A DNA stretch of 64,000 nucleotides from JAEUSG01 sp964590225 (GCA_964590225.1 CAZPWS010000005.1:1-64000), one strand, 5' to 3'. Positions 18,001-27,700 are shown, counted from the first letter of the stretch. Numbers and translations are program-made. The notes: generated by a model from the letters alone, not told the origin.

Positions 18001-19566
18001 GGGAGGATTTGTAACCTGTGCGAAAAGTTGCTTAAAATATACAAAAAAAGATTTAGGCCTGTTTGACAAGACAGCAAGAGGAGTGTCGTCTCCCATAGAA
18101 CCGACAGCTTCCTGCCCGTTCTCTGCCATGGGGGCAAGAACCATGCGAAGTTCATCTTCGGTGTAGCCGAAAACTATTTGTTTTAGAAGTAGTGTATCGG
18201 CATCTTCTATAGGTATATCCGCCGGAGTTAGAAAACCGCGAAGTTCAATTTTGTTATCCTTTACCCAATGCCTATACGGAGCCCTTCTTGCTATCTTAGC
18301 TTTTATTTCGTTGTCTGGAACTACTCTTTTTTCTAAAAGGTCAACAAGAAGCATTTTGCCTGGCTGTAACCGTCCTTTCCGAAGTATCTCTTCCGGCGGT
18401 ATTTCGAGCACGCCACTTTCGCTTCCAAGGATAAGCCTTCCGTCCTTTGTAATGCAGTATCGGGCAGGTCTGAGGCCGTTACGATCCAATACAGCGCCAA
18501 CAAAATGGTCGTCAGTGAAGGCAACGGCCGCAGGGCCATCCCATGGTTCCATTATGGAAGCGTGATATTCGTAGAACGATCGTTTATCCTCACTTATGTG
18601 GTACTTGGTTCCCCATGCTTCAGGAATCATCATCATTATGGCATGAGGCAGTGAACGCCCTGATAGCGCAAGAAGCTCAAGCACATTATCGAAAACTGCC
18701 GAATCAGACCCCAGTTCGTCGATGACTGGTATGATTTTGTCAATATCAGAACCAAATATTGCAGACGACAGCGTAGCCTCTCTTGCCTTCATACGGTTAA
18801 TATTTCCCCTAAGGGTGTTAATCTCGCCATTATGTGCAACAAAGCGGAATGGATGGGCAAGATGCCATGTGGGCAGAGTATTGGTAGAGTATCTCTGGTG
18901 AACAATGGCGTATGGACTATCTATGTCCTTGTCTGCAAGGTCACAATAGAAAGATTTAAGCTGTGCACCCGTAAAAAGTCCCTTATAAACAATTGTTCGT
19001 GCGCTCATACTACAAACATAGAAGCCGTTGCTCTCTTCAGCCATTACTGCAACCGCCTTTTCGACCATCCGTCTGATCACATAGAGCTTCGCTTCAAATT
19101 TTTCGGCTGGTATTGTATTCCTTTCAATAAAGCACTGTCTGATGGCTGGCCGGGTTGAGGAGGCGAATTCACCAAGATGTCCGTAGCTAATTGGCACATC
19201 TCTCCACATAATTAACTTGGCACCCTCATTTTCAATAACAGACTCTATCACTTTGGACTGTTTCTCAACTATTGATTTATCGTTCGGGAAAAAGATCATT
19301 CCAACGCCGTAATCGCCATTTGGCGGTAGTGTTGAAATTGTCTTTCTAAAAAAACGATCCGGTAACCGGAAAAGGATTCCCGCTCCATCACCAGTTGATT
19401 TATCGCCAGCTACGGCACCCCTGTGCTCAAGATTAACAAGTATTTGCAGGCTGTCGGCAATCACCTTGTGTTCGCTTAGTCCGTCGGTACGAACAATCAT
19501 ACCTATTCCACAACTGTCTTTTTCGTAACTTGCCTCGTAAAGACCTCTCTCTTTGTTGTCTGTCAT
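15034..19566 (-). CDS. gltB: Glutamate synthase, large subunit
   Basis: The 1510-residue enzyme starts with a short propeptide ahead of KDSCGIGM, whose Cys becomes the N-terminal nucleophile of the class II glutaminase domain (about 20-430). A central linker domain and the FMN/2-oxoglutarate synthase barrel follow (GAKPGEGGQLPGHKV, ISGGDGGTGASPLSS). The 3Fe-4S ligands are CVLLRKCHLNTC. A right-handed beta-helix domain occupies about 1270-1500 (GGRIIITP, MTGGVVVVLG). Length is normal for bacteria. It overlaps gltD and lies 6 bp after the S41 peptidase gene. Confidence 0.96.
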   Translation of the reverse strand: MTDNKERGLYEASYEKDSCGIGMIVRTDGLSEHKVIADSLQILVNLEHRGAVAGDKSTGDGAGILFRLPDRFFRKTISTLPPNGDYGVGMIFFPNDKSIVEKQSKVIESVIENEGAKLIMWRDVPISYGHLGEFASSTRPAIRQCFIERNTIPAEKFEAKLYVIRRMVEKAVAVMAEESNGFYVCSMSARTIVYKGLFTGAQLKSFYCDLADKDIDSPYAIVHQRYSTNTLPTWHLAHPFRFVAHNGEINTLRGNINRMKAREATLSSAIFGSDIDKIIPVIDELGSDSAVFDNVLELLALSGRSLPHAIMMMIPEAWGTKYHISEDKRSFYEYHASIMEPWDGPAAVAFTDDHFVGAVLDRNGLRPARYCITKDGRLILGSESGVLEIPPEEILRKGRLQPGKMLLVDLLEKRVVPDNEIKAKIARRAPYRHWVKDNKIELRGFLTPADIPIEDADTLLLKQIVFGYTEDELRMVLAPMAENGQEAVGSMGDDTPLAVLSNRPKSFFVYFKQLFAQVTNPPIDPLREELVMSLMTYIGPEKNLLSETPEHCRRLKLPQPILTPDDITRLRNARRSDIVTRDIDILFPTNGNGSLLEESLISVFKEAEKAIADGVTYLILTDKRMDNKLVPIPILLVLSGLHHHLIRNGLRTRVGIIAETGEAREIMHIALLLGYGANAICPHIGFSTLRSMVESGFFDKPVTADNATDNYITAIKKGLLKTMSRMGISTLRSYFGAQIFEIVGIKKSVVDKYFAGTPSRVEGIGLDEMALEANMRHARAYNLPDGITPSLAYDGLYHVRAGGEKHLWTPAAIYKLQQSVRNNDYNAFKEYAKEIDDQSKARVTLRSLLRFKTAKPIDISEVESVNSIVKRFVSSAMSLGSLSREAHETIAAAMNKIGGKSNSGEGGEAPERFIKSNELDLCSRVKQVASGRFGVSTEYLVNADELQIKMAQGAKPGEGGQLPGHKVSAEIGRVRYTTPGVTLISPPPHHDIYSIEDLAQLIHDLKCVNPQADISVKLVSEAGVGTVAAGVAKAKADMVLISGGDGGTGASPLSSIKYAGLPWELGLAETHQTLVKNELRDKIRVQTDGQLRTGRDIAIAAMLGAEEFGFGTVSLVSLGCVLLRKCHLNTCAMGVATQDPSLREKFKGKPEHLVNFMLFIAQNLREVMAELGIKTVAELVGRTDLLEMDNNIDHFKAKGVDLSKLLYQPVPYSQLKYSHGKGTNREELQDSLDIELIRLSKEAINSKKPVVIQKTIKNVNRTVGTMLSGEIVRKWGRAALPDKTISLKLTGSAGQSLGAFLAPGVEIRLEGDTNDYIGKGMSGGRIIITPDKKSTFTPFENVIAGNTALYGATGGELFICGIAGERFAVRNSGVTAVVEGVGDHCCEYMTGGVVVVLGGTGINFAAGMSGGIAFVYDPSQLFDTKCNLDMVDIETVWHREDQTMLRNLIETHVNYTGSQHGKFILEDWEAHLPLFVKVMPVDYRKALDRMRASFHRDDETVSATEEVFRG

Positions 19567-19572
19567 TTGCTT

Positions 19573-21372
19573 TTATCTTTCTTTCTTGATAAAGTCGGCA
19601 CGGAGTATTTTTCCATATTCAGTGGCGTTTGATAGCAACTGAATGGCCTTGCTTACATAAATATCGTCTTTTAAAATATAGCGGTAGTATCCGTCCTGAT
19701 CCGCGGCTGTCGATAAAAATGCTATCTGGAGTCTTTTTCTTACAAGTTCTCCGTGACGATCAAATAAATAATTATCGCTCTTTGTAAGTAATGAGTCAAG
19801 AGCGGAAAGTGCGATATCGATTTTATCATCAATTGGTGTAGTCAATATTTTTGCAGTATCCCGCAGGTCTTGCCTTCCTCTTACAATAGTCTTTTTTACT
19901 TCTTTAATCATCTTTTGCTCAGGCGTTTCGAACTTAAATTCTTTTTTCTTTAAAAATGCAAGGAATTCATCATATGTAGAATCAGTAATTTTATATTCGC
20001 CGGGTTTAAAATTGGGATCCTTCGCTTTTCGTTTGGCGAGTTCGGCTGTGGCAAACTTAAAAAAAAGTGATTTTCTGGCGAGTTCGATTTCTATAGGGGC
20101 AATTCTTTCAGCTGTTATGTCGATATCCGGCGTTATTCCCCCACTCGCATAAACTGTCCGTCCTATGCCGAGTGTTTTGTAGGGCTTTTTAACCTCTTTG
20201 GTTTTAGTAGAATCTTTTGTGGCAGTATCTACCGATCCGCCTGATAATTCATCATCTTCTACCTGTTCGGTATTACCATGCCGTTTTGAACCGACATCAT
20301 TGCGAAGTTTATTTATACAACGGCCAGAAGGGGTATAATAAAAAGCAGTAGTGAGTTTGAGCGCTCTGTTGTTATCTAGTGGCATAATGCTCTGCACAGA
20401 GCCTTTCCCAAATGTTTCGTTACCAATTATTACGCCTCTGTCGTGGTCCTGGATTGCGCCGGCAACAATTTCGCTTGCCGATGCGCTGCCCTGATTTACT
20501 AGTACGGCAAGAGGGTACTTTGTGTCGAGAACCATTTTGCCGGAAGATTTAAATATCGCCCTTGACGATTCGTCTCTTCCCTGTGTGTAAACTATAAGCT
20601 TATCCTTTGGCAGAAAGCATTCGGAAACACTTACGGCCTCCTTAAGAAGCCCACCAGGGTTACCTCGAAGATCGATTATAAAGCTCTTTGCGCCGGCCTT
20701 TAACAGGTTTGATATTGCGTCCTGAACCTCGGTTGTTGTAATCTGTGTGAAGCTAACTATGTTAAGGTAGCCAATCTTATTTTTCTGATCTACTATTCCA
20801 TGAAAGGGCACGCTGTTTACTTTTATAATATCTCGTTCAAGCTCCACATCGAATGGTTCAAGTACCTCGTCGCGGCTTATGGTAATAGTAACAGTTGTAC
20901 CTTTTGGACCGCGTAAACTGTCAACAGCCTGGTCGATAGATATCCCTTTGGTTGAACGGCCGTTAATTTTAAGTATTCTGTCTCCAGCCATAAGACCGGC
21001 CTTCATGGCTGGTGATGTTGGTATCGGCATTGGTGATATGACTGTTAGCTGGTTATCCGGCATACCTATATGAATTCCCAATCCTCCAAACTCACCCTTT
21101 GTGTGAACCATCAGATTGTTGTACTCTTTTGCCTCAAAGTAGTTCGTGTTGGGATCTAATATCTCTCTCATCCCATTTACGCCATATACAATGAGACTTT
21201 CTATCGGAACATCTTCGACATAATTGATTTTTATTTTACGGAGTACATCGTCAAAACGGATTATTCCTTCGTAAAAGCTGTCCTGCTTTGCAAATAATTT
21301 ATCTGTGGCAAATCCGCCAACCAAAACGATAAGCGCTGTAAGCGCAAGTGTGAATAATGTTTTTTGTTTCAT
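19573..21372 (-). CDS. ctpA: C-terminal processing protease, S41 family
   Basis: The 599-residue periplasmic serine protease carries an N-terminal signal/anchor (FTLALTALIVLVGGFATD), a PDZ domain (about 85-170, FGGLGIHIGMPD, AGLMAGDRILKINGRS) and a peptidase core. The nucleophile is the Ser of NQGSASASEIVAGA and the general-base Lys is in ETFGKGSVQ. A charged C-terminal extension of about 160 residues (430-599) goes beyond the minimal CtpA and resembles Bacteroidetes-type tail domains. It lies between phoH and gltB in a compact run; a physiological link to glutamate synthase is not evident. Confidence 0.92.
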   Translation of the reverse strand: MKQKTLFTLALTALIVLVGGFATDKLFAKQDSFYEGIIRFDDVLRKIKINYVEDVPIESLIVYGVNGMREILDPNTNYFEAKEYNNLMVHTKGEFGGLGIHIGMPDNQLTVISPMPIPTSPAMKAGLMAGDRILKINGRSTKGISIDQAVDSLRGPKGTTVTITISRDEVLEPFDVELERDIIKVNSVPFHGIVDQKNKIGYLNIVSFTQITTTEVQDAISNLLKAGAKSFIIDLRGNPGGLLKEAVSVSECFLPKDKLIVYTQGRDESSRAIFKSSGKMVLDTKYPLAVLVNQGSASASEIVAGAIQDHDRGVIIGNETFGKGSVQSIMPLDNNRALKLTTAFYYTPSGRCINKLRNDVGSKRHGNTEQVEDDELSGGSVDTATKDSTKTKEVKKPYKTLGIGRTVYASGGITPDIDITAERIAPIEIELARKSLFFKFATAELAKRKAKDPNFKPGEYKITDSTYDEFLAFLKKKEFKFETPEQKMIKEVKKTIVRGRQDLRDTAKILTTPIDDKIDIALSALDSLLTKSDNYLFDRHGELVRKRLQIAFLSTAADQDGYYRYILKDDIYVSKAIQLLSNATEYGKILRADFIKKER

Positions 21373-21390
21373 ATTTACCTCAACTATCTT

Positions 21391-22740
21391 TTAAAGTATA
21401 TTGCTCGCCAATTCTGCCAGTTCGGATCTTTCTCCCTTTTCAAGATTGATATGCGCGTATAGAGACCTGCCGCGCATTTTATCGATAAGTGTCGATAAGC
21501 CGTTGCTCTCACTATCAAGATAGGGATGATCTATCTGAAATATATCGCCAGTTATTACAACTTTGGTTCCTTCACCCGCTCTCGTAATTATAGTTTTTAC
21601 CTCATGTGGTGTCAGGTTTTGCGCTTCGTCAACAATAAAGAATGTTTTTACAAGGCTTCTGCCCCTTATAAAAGCGAGAGGAGTAATTACGAGTTTTTCG
21701 TCGTCTATCAGTTCTTTGATTTTTTTGTTTTTAGGGTCGGAGTCCTGGTATTGGTGCCGTATAACGCCAAGGTTATCAAACATGGGCTGCATAAATGGAG
21801 CCACTTTTGAATCGGCGTTTCCTGGCAGCCAGCCGATATCTTTGTTTGATAATGCTACAATAGGCCGCGCAAGAAAAATTTGGCGGTAGTTTTTTTGTCT
21901 TTCGAGCGCTGCGGCGAGAGCAAGAAGCGTTTTTCCCGTGCCTGCTTTTCCGGAAACAGTTACAAGTTTTATTGATGTGTTGAGTAATGCGTCAAGAGCA
22001 AATGCCTGTTCGGCGTTTTTTGGTTTGATTCCATATCCGCTTTGTCTGTCAACACGGCTGATAAGTCCCTTTTCTGCATCGTATCTTGCTAATGCCGATC
22101 TTTTTTTTGATTTAAGAATAAGGTACTCGTTCGGATTAATTTCATCGTTGACCGAGAGAGCAGATGCCGGAACCTCAAACGGTATTTCGTAGAGTCCATC
22201 AACTATGGAACGGGGTAGGTTTTCAATTGCACGCCACCCTTTATACAACAGTTGGATATCCTTAACTCTGTCAGTTTTGTAGTCCTGTGATTTTAATCCG
22301 GCCGCTTTTGCTTTTGTCCGAAGATTCACATCCTTTGATATAAGCACTATCTCCCTATTCTTGTTTGAAGATTGGAGTCTGTAAGCCGAGTTAAGAATCA
22401 GGTGGTCGGGCTTGTTGGTTATAAAGCTCGCCTTAAGGTCGGCATGAATTGGCTCCTCAAGGATTATCCGTAGTTTGCCAAGTCCAGGACCAATAGGGAT
22501 ACCGCCTTCGAATAGCTTATCGCCCGAAAGGGAGTCCAGTGTACGGACAAATTCCCGCGCATGGAAGTTAAGCGCGTCGTTACCTTTTTTGAAATTATCG
22601 AGTTCCTCAATAACGGTGATGGGAATCGCTATATCATTATCGTCAAAGTTTCTGATACAGGAACTGTCATGCAGTACAACATTGGTATCGAGAACGAATA
22701 TTTTTCGGTTTTGAAGGGATTTCTGCTTAATGGGGGGCAT
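21391..22740 (-). CDS. PIN domain and PhoH-like ATPase
   Basis: The 449-residue protein has an N-terminal PIN nuclease domain (KIFVLDTNVVLHD, first acidic residue about D18) and a C-terminal PhoH ATPase with Walker A VSGKAGTGKT (about 264-271) and Walker B FFIVDEAQN. It belongs to the PhoH2/YlaK type, which unwinds and cleaves RNA. I use the ATG at 22740, which overlaps the upstream STAS gene by 14 bp. A GTG 14 codons earlier is possible but lies deeper inside that gene. Confidence 0.9.
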   Translation of the reverse strand: MPPIKQKSLQNRKIFVLDTNVVLHDSSCIRNFDDNDIAIPITVIEELDNFKKGNDALNFHAREFVRTLDSLSGDKLFEGGIPIGPGLGKLRIILEEPIHADLKASFITNKPDHLILNSAYRLQSSNKNREIVLISKDVNLRTKAKAAGLKSQDYKTDRVKDIQLLYKGWRAIENLPRSIVDGLYEIPFEVPASALSVNDEINPNEYLILKSKKRSALARYDAEKGLISRVDRQSGYGIKPKNAEQAFALDALLNTSIKLVTVSGKAGTGKTLLALAAALERQKNYRQIFLARPIVALSNKDIGWLPGNADSKVAPFMQPMFDNLGVIRHQYQDSDPKNKKIKELIDDEKLVITPLAFIRGRSLVKTFFIVDEAQNLTPHEVKTIITRAGEGTKVVITGDIFQIDHPYLDSESNGLSTLIDKMRGRSLYAHINLEKGERSELAELASNIL

Positions 22741-23452
22741 TGTCTTTCTTAGCTCTTTCAATTGCAGACGCTCTGTCGTCACAGACCTGTATTAGATCGT
22801 TAAGGCCAAGGACACTTAAAAAGTCCTTGATTAAATCGTTGGGGTGGCAGAAGATCAGAAAACCTTTCTTTGAGACAAGAAGCCTGTTTAATTTAACAAA
22901 ACGGCCTATGCCGATACTGTCGATAAAGCCAAGATTCTCAAGATCGAAGATATATCGAACGCTTCCCTCTTTTATTTTAGCTATAATAGCTTCCTCAAAT
23001 CCTCTCAATAGCGAGGCATCCTCAAGTACCCCCGTAAGCGCGGCGATTATGACTGAGCCTTCCTTTTTCAGAGTGTAGGCGAACCCTGAGTTGTTGTTTT
23101 CGTCCAGTGGATGCGGGTGCGGGTGTCCGCCTTCTAAAGCCAACTCGTTTTCGTTCTGATAAATTGGGAGTACCGCGTCAAGTCTGGAGGCGGCAATAAA
23201 CTTCCGCAATTCATCATCAATGTTAACTAATGCGAAATTTCTGCCCTTTTCAAGTGCAGTTCTGTGTCCCTTCATCATTATTCTCAGCGTGAAGCTGGAG
23301 AGGTAGCTGATGTTTTTTAGGTCTATTACAATGTCGTACTTGTTTAGAGCTATGGTGTTAAGAATAATCTTCTCAAGCTCATCGTCATAGTCGTCGAGTA
23401 GATCGTCCGGAAGTTCTATGTAGAAATACACCCCTTTTTTATATGTTTTCAT
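22727..23452 (-). CDS. Double STAS-domain protein
   Basis: The 241-residue protein has two tandem STAS folds: 1-105 (VIDLKNISYLSSFTLRIMM) and about 130-235 (FDLENLGFIDSIGIGRFVK). A linker holds a His/Pro run (GGHPHPHPLDENNNSG). STAS proteins are anti-anti-sigma factors switched by phosphorylation. The second domain has the Ser context DSIGIG of a phosphorylation site; the first has SSFT. No kinase is adjacent, though a complete partner-switching set lies at 34958-37323. It is divergent from folC across 112 bp. Confidence 0.85.
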   Translation of the reverse strand: MKTYKKGVYFYIELPDDLLDDYDDELEKIILNTIALNKYDIVIDLKNISYLSSFTLRIMMKGHRTALEKGRNFALVNIDDELRKFIAASRLDAVLPIYQNENELALEGGHPHPHPLDENNNSGFAYTLKKEGSVIIAALTGVLEDASLLRGFEEAIIAKIKEGSVRYIFDLENLGFIDSIGIGRFVKLNRLLVSKKGFLIFCHPNDLIKDFLSVLGLNDLIQVCDDRASAIERAKKDNAPH

Positions 23453-23564
23453 GTTTCTAAAATAAATCTATTCAATAATTCATGTATAGTACTAATAGAA
23501 AAATTCATGATTGCTTATGGTATTTCCTATATTTACCAGAGAGAGAGTGGCGCGAGAGTATTGA

Positions 23565-24812
23565 ATGCTTGATTCATTAAACTTCCTTTATAGTCTGCAC
23601 ACAAGGGGGATAAAACCCGGCCTTGAACGGATGATGGCGTTTTTAGAGCACATCGGTAATCCACAGCGAACATTTAAATCAATTCATGTTGCGGGAACGA
23701 ATGGCAAAGGTACAGTAACGACCATTATCAGTGAACTGCTTTTAAGAAGTGGACACTCTGTTGGCCTCTACACCTCGCCCCATATTAACCGGTTTAATGA
23801 GAGGGTAGTAATTAACCGCAACGAGATTAATGATACGGAAATTGCGGCTTTTGTGAACAGTCACGAAAAATACATCAGAGATAACGGACTAACCTTTTTT
23901 GAGGTTACTACTGCTTTGGCATTTAAGGCCTTTTACAGCGCGGGGGTGGAGTATGCAGTTGTTGAAGTTGGGCTTGGTGGAAGGCTCGATGCAACCAATG
24001 TGTTAAGGCCGGAAGTGTCTGTAATATCTGACATCTCAATGGATCATGAGGAGTGGCTTGGGAACACAATTGAGATGGTTGCGGCCGAAAAGGCGGGAAT
24101 TATTAAGTTTGGAGTACCCGCGGTGGCCGCTGTTAGTAATAGCGGTGCATTTAAAAGGGTGAATGAGGTGGCAAAATTAAGAGGGGTGAATATTGTTAAT
24201 GTTTTTAATAATTATTGGTGGACAATTATCAATGAGTCACCACGCGGGAGCGGTTTTATATTGAGTAAAAATAAAAAAGAAAAAGATACGCTATATCTGT
24301 CAATTGCAGGTGAGCATCAGGTTCAGAATGCAGTTCTCGCCATTGCCGCTCTTGAAGCAGCAGGAATCAAAATTAACGAGAAGACAGTCAGTGACTCCTT
24401 GCAAAATGTAAGATTGTGTGGCCGGCTTGAATATTTTGAAGGATCACCTGAATTTATTGTCGATGTTGCACACAACCCTAAAAAGATAGCAGCACTTGCA
24501 AAACATCTGGAGAGGTTTTTTATGGATAAAAAGAAAGTAATAGTATTTGGGGTTATGAAAGATAAAAATTATGCAGAGATGGTCCGTTTGCTTGCTTCTG
24601 TTACGGACAACTTTGTTTTTACACAACCAGATAATGAAAGAAGCTTGCCGGTAGAGGATTTGTTAAAAGTCACCAAAGGAGAGTGTGTGGTTCCTGTTAG
24701 TAAAGCTGTTGAAATGGCAAAAAATATTGCCGGTAAAGATGGCATAGTCGTTGTAACAGGGTCATTTTATACGGTTGGGGAGGCATATCAAATGGTTGTT
24801 AAGGGGGCATAA
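23565..24812 (+). CDS. folC: Folylpolyglutamate synthase / dihydrofolate synthase
   Basis: The 415-residue Mur-ligase-type enzyme adds glutamate to folates. The ATP-binding loop is VAGTNGKGTVTTI (about residue 46). Family motifs SPHINRFNERVVIN, VEVGLGGRLDATN and DISMDHEEWLG are present, and the C-terminal domain includes VDVAHNPKK. Length is normal. rdgB starts one base after the stop codon, so the two are cotranscribed. Confidence 0.93.
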   Translation: MLDSLNFLYSLHTRGIKPGLERMMAFLEHIGNPQRTFKSIHVAGTNGKGTVTTIISELLLRSGHSVGLYTSPHINRFNERVVINRNEINDTEIAAFVNSHEKYIRDNGLTFFEVTTALAFKAFYSAGVEYAVVEVGLGGRLDATNVLRPEVSVISDISMDHEEWLGNTIEMVAAEKAGIIKFGVPAVAAVSNSGAFKRVNEVAKLRGVNIVNVFNNYWWTIINESPRGSGFILSKNKKEKDTLYLSIAGEHQVQNAVLAIAALEAAGIKINEKTVSDSLQNVRLCGRLEYFEGSPEFIVDVAHNPKKIAALAKHLERFFMDKKKVIVFGVMKDKNYAEMVRLLASVTDNFVFTQPDNERSLPVEDLLKVTKGECVVPVSKAVEMAKNIAGKDGIVVVTGSFYTVGEAYQMVVKGA

Positions 24813-24813
24813 A

Positions 24814-25404
24814 ATGAAACCAATGGAAGTAGTTCTGGCAACAAATAATAAACACAAGGTAGCGGAAATTAAGACAGTTTTGGATGGATTTCCTTTATTA
24901 TTTAGAACACTGAGTGAATTTCCCAATATTGGAGAAATTGTTGAAGATGCCGCTGACTTTAAGGGAAATGCGTTAATTAAGGCCGTCAAGGTTTCTCAAG
25001 AAACGGGGCTACCCGCTCTTGCGGACGATTCCGGACTCGAAGTAGATGCGCTTAATGGAGCGCCTGGGGTTATGTCTGCCCGTTTTAGCGGCGGTGATGA
25101 CAGCGATAATAACAGATTGCTTTTAGCCAATCTTGAAGGGGTTCAAGAGCCGCTGCGAACGGCTCGCTTTCGCTGTGTTATCGCATTTGTAGTTCCAGGC
25201 AATGAGCCCATTTTTGCCGAAGGCAGTGTAGAGGGACATATAGCGCATCGGCCTTCGGGTGCCAACGGTTTTGGCTACGATCCTCTCTTTATCCCGTTGG
25301 GTTTTTCGCGTTCGTTTGCGACCCTCTCTTCCGATGAGAAGAACAAAATAAGCCACAGGGGAAGGGCTTTGGATAACCTAAAGAATAAGCTTATGTCTCA
25401 ATAA
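24814..25404 (+). CDS. rdgB: dITP/XTP pyrophosphatase (RdgB/HAM1)
   Basis: The 196-residue housecleaning enzyme removes non-canonical purine nucleoside triphosphates. The motifs are VLATNNKHKVAEI (substrate and Lys contacts), ALADDSGLEVDALNGAPG (metal-binding acidic residues), SGANGFGYDPLFIP and SHRGRAL. The ATG at 24814 is chosen because AAGGGGG stands just ahead and the N-terminus then matches the family. Its 3' end overlaps the convergent oxidoreductase gene by 7 bp. Confidence 0.94.
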   Translation: MKPMEVVLATNNKHKVAEIKTVLDGFPLLFRTLSEFPNIGEIVEDAADFKGNALIKAVKVSQETGLPALADDSGLEVDALNGAPGVMSARFSGGDDSDNNRLLLANLEGVQEPLRTARFRCVIAFVVPGNEPIFAEGSVEGHIAHRPSGANGFGYDPLFIPLGFSRSFATLSSDEKNKISHRGRALDNLKNKLMSQ

Positions 25405-26450
25405 TTAATTTCAACGGGTAGTTTCGTTGTGGCTGATTCATAAGCCGCAAGACATAGTTTTAGCGAAACAAGGCTCTCATTAATGCTTACCGGTAGATGC
25501 CCATCGTTAAGTAAACATGCAGAGAAAGCCCTTATAAAGTTGGTTCTTGATGTTTCCCACACTTTGTCAGTCGATGGACTGATATCAATCCATTTATCTT
25601 TTTCAACGGTTGGATTCTCTTTAATCGTATATACCTTCAAAGTTTCACCAGAATTACCCAAAAGAATTTGCCCCTGCGTGCCATATATTCTGTTAAAATT
25701 ATCTCCCCTTCCAATGGCAGCAGAACCAGCAATTATTGACCCTATTGCGCCGTTGTCATACTTTATGTTGACTGATATTGTATCTTCAACTTCAACACTT
25801 GTCATGAAAGTATCTGCTTCTGCAAATACTCTTACAGGTTTTAATGAGGTAATGTAGTAGAGCATATCGGTAATATGGGAACCATTCATCAGAAGCACCC
25901 CACCGCCACTTTTTGCTTTGCTTGCACGCCAGTCGGTATTAACCGTTTTGCTGTACCCTTGTGTCCAGTAGGATTCTGGTTTATATGACATATTTACCGC
26001 TGTTATTGTGGTAATTTTACCAATTATTCCCTCGTTAATAAGCTCTTTTGCTTTCTCCACGCTTTCCTGAAACCTCAATACATAAGCAACCGAAGTTTTA
26101 AGCTTTTTTGTTGCGGCGACATTAGCCAGTGCCAAACTATCCTCGACAGTGAGAGCGACTGGTTTTTCCATAATTAGGTGTTTGCCGGACTCAAGAACCT
26201 TCATGCCAAGTGCTCTGTGAAGGTGGTGTGGGACGCTTACAATTACAGCATCGATATCGGGATTGGCAAGAAGCTCATCTGCATTATTAGTGTGGCTGAC
26301 ACCATGTTTTTTGCCAAATTGAGTGGCATTTTCGTATGATAAATCCATAACCATCTTGAGGGTAGAATTGTTTGATTTATTAATTGCTGTTGCTTGTAAG
26401 TTTGCAATATCGCCACATCCTATAAGACCATATCCTATTGTTTTACTCAT
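25398..26450 (-). CDS. Gfo/Idh/MocA family sugar oxidoreductase
   Basis: The 350-residue NAD(P)-dependent dehydrogenase has a Rossmann motif YGLIGCGDIANLQA at the N-terminus and the conserved Lys in MEKPVALT (about residue 95). It is divergent from a DegT-type aminotransferase gene (26597). Together they resemble the WlbA/WlbC-type pair that oxidises and aminates nucleotide sugars at C3, but substrate specificity cannot be read from the sequence. The two are probably controlled from the shared 146-bp intergenic region. Confidence 0.85.
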   Translation of the reverse strand: MSKTIGYGLIGCGDIANLQATAINKSNNSTLKMVMDLSYENATQFGKKHGVSHTNNADELLANPDIDAVIVSVPHHLHRALGMKVLESGKHLIMEKPVALTVEDSLALANVAATKKLKTSVAYVLRFQESVEKAKELINEGIIGKITTITAVNMSYKPESYWTQGYSKTVNTDWRASKAKSGGGVLLMNGSHITDMLYYITSLKPVRVFAEADTFMTSVEVEDTISVNIKYDNGAIGSIIAGSAAIGRGDNFNRIYGTQGQILLGNSGETLKVYTIKENPTVEKDKWIDISPSTDKVWETSRTNFIRAFSACLLNDGHLPVSINESLVSLKLCLAAYESATTKLPVEINY

Positions 26451-26596
26451 CCTTAAATCTCCTTATTAAATTATATAGAAATTAATAATAGTTGAGCAGT
26501 TTTACAATGCAGTTTTATATTGTTTATCAATGTGCTGATGTATATTATTGTTTCGGTCTTGGACGATTAAAAATAGGTTGCTGTTAGGAGTGTAAA

Positions 26597-27700
26597 ATGC
26601 AAGTTCCATTGCTCGATTTAAAAGCACAAAACCGCACAATAAAGTCAGAGACAGAAAATGCGATTGCTCGAGTTGTTGAATCGCAATATTTCATTATGGG
26701 GCATGAAGTAGAAAATCTTGAAAAATCAATTGAGAATTTTTGCTCCGGCAGGATAAAAGCACTTGGAGTATCTTCCGGTACGGACGCTATCGTGCTCGCC
26801 CTAATGGCTCTTGGTATTGGTGTTGGTGATGAGGTAATAACTACGCCTTACACTTTTTTTGCAACAGCAGGCAGTGTAGCACGCTTAGGTGCGAAGCCGG
26901 TTTTTGTTGATGTTTGTCCTGACACGCTCAATATTAATCCCGAATTAATTGAAAAGGCAATAACTCCAAGAACAAAGGTAATTATTCCCGTACACCTTTT
27001 TGGGCAAATGGCGGACATGGACCCCATTATGGATATAGCGCGAAAATACAATCTAATGGTTATAGAGGACGCCGCGCAGGCAATAGGGGCGAAGTATAAT
27101 GGCAGAATGGCGTGTACAATAGGAGATATAGGCATATTGTCCTTTTTTCCATCAAAAAATCTTGGTGGCTTTGGCGATGGCGGAATGGTATTAACAAAGG
27201 ATGATGCTCTGTATGAAAAAATGAAGCTATTACGGGTGCATGGTGCTGGTTCGCAGTATGTTCATAAGTATGTTGGTGGTAATTTCCGGCTTGATGCTTT
27301 GCAGGCAGCGGTTCTTTCGGTTAAACTACCCTATCTTAATGGTTGGACAGATAAGCGCAGAAATAATGCTGAATACTATAATCGCCGTTTTTACGGCACT
27401 GGAATAGAAGCGCTTGTGGTTAGATCCGAAAACTTTTCTGTTTATAATCAGTTTGTAGTTAATGTGTGTAATAGAGATAATCTTGTTGATTATTTGAAAA
27501 AGAGAGAAATAGGCTGTGCGGTTTATTATCCGCTACCTCTTCATCTTCAGGAGTGCTTTTCGTCGCTTGGTTATAGAGAGGGTGATTTGCCGTGTTCAGA
27601 AAAGGCATCCAAGCGCACCCTTGCTCTTCCAATTTACCCTGAACTTACCGATGAGCAGCTTGATTTTGTCGCAACAACAGTTTTGGAGTTTTACAGGTAA
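26597..27700 (+). CDS. DegT/DnrJ/EryC1 family PLP-dependent sugar aminotransferase
   Basis: The 367-residue enzyme starts QVPLLDLKAQNR. It has SSGTDAIVLALMALG (PLP phosphate binding), EDAAQAIGAKYNG, and the PLP Lys in SFFPSKNLGGFGDGGM. It transfers an amino group to a keto nucleotide-sugar, for surface glycans. It has a good start context (GTTAGGAGTGTAAA before ATG). It converges on the HEPN/MNT pair with only 25 bp between stops. Confidence 0.9.
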   Translation: MQVPLLDLKAQNRTIKSETENAIARVVESQYFIMGHEVENLEKSIENFCSGRIKALGVSSGTDAIVLALMALGIGVGDEVITTPYTFFATAGSVARLGAKPVFVDVCPDTLNINPELIEKAITPRTKVIIPVHLFGQMADMDPIMDIARKYNLMVIEDAAQAIGAKYNGRMACTIGDIGILSFFPSKNLGGFGDGGMVLTKDDALYEKMKLLRVHGAGSQYVHKYVGGNFRLDALQAAVLSVKLPYLNGWTDKRRNNAEYYNRRFYGTGIEALVVRSENFSVYNQFVVNVCNRDNLVDYLKKREIGCAVYYPLPLHLQECFSSLGYREGDLPCSEKASKRTLALPIYPELTDEQLDFVATTVLEFYR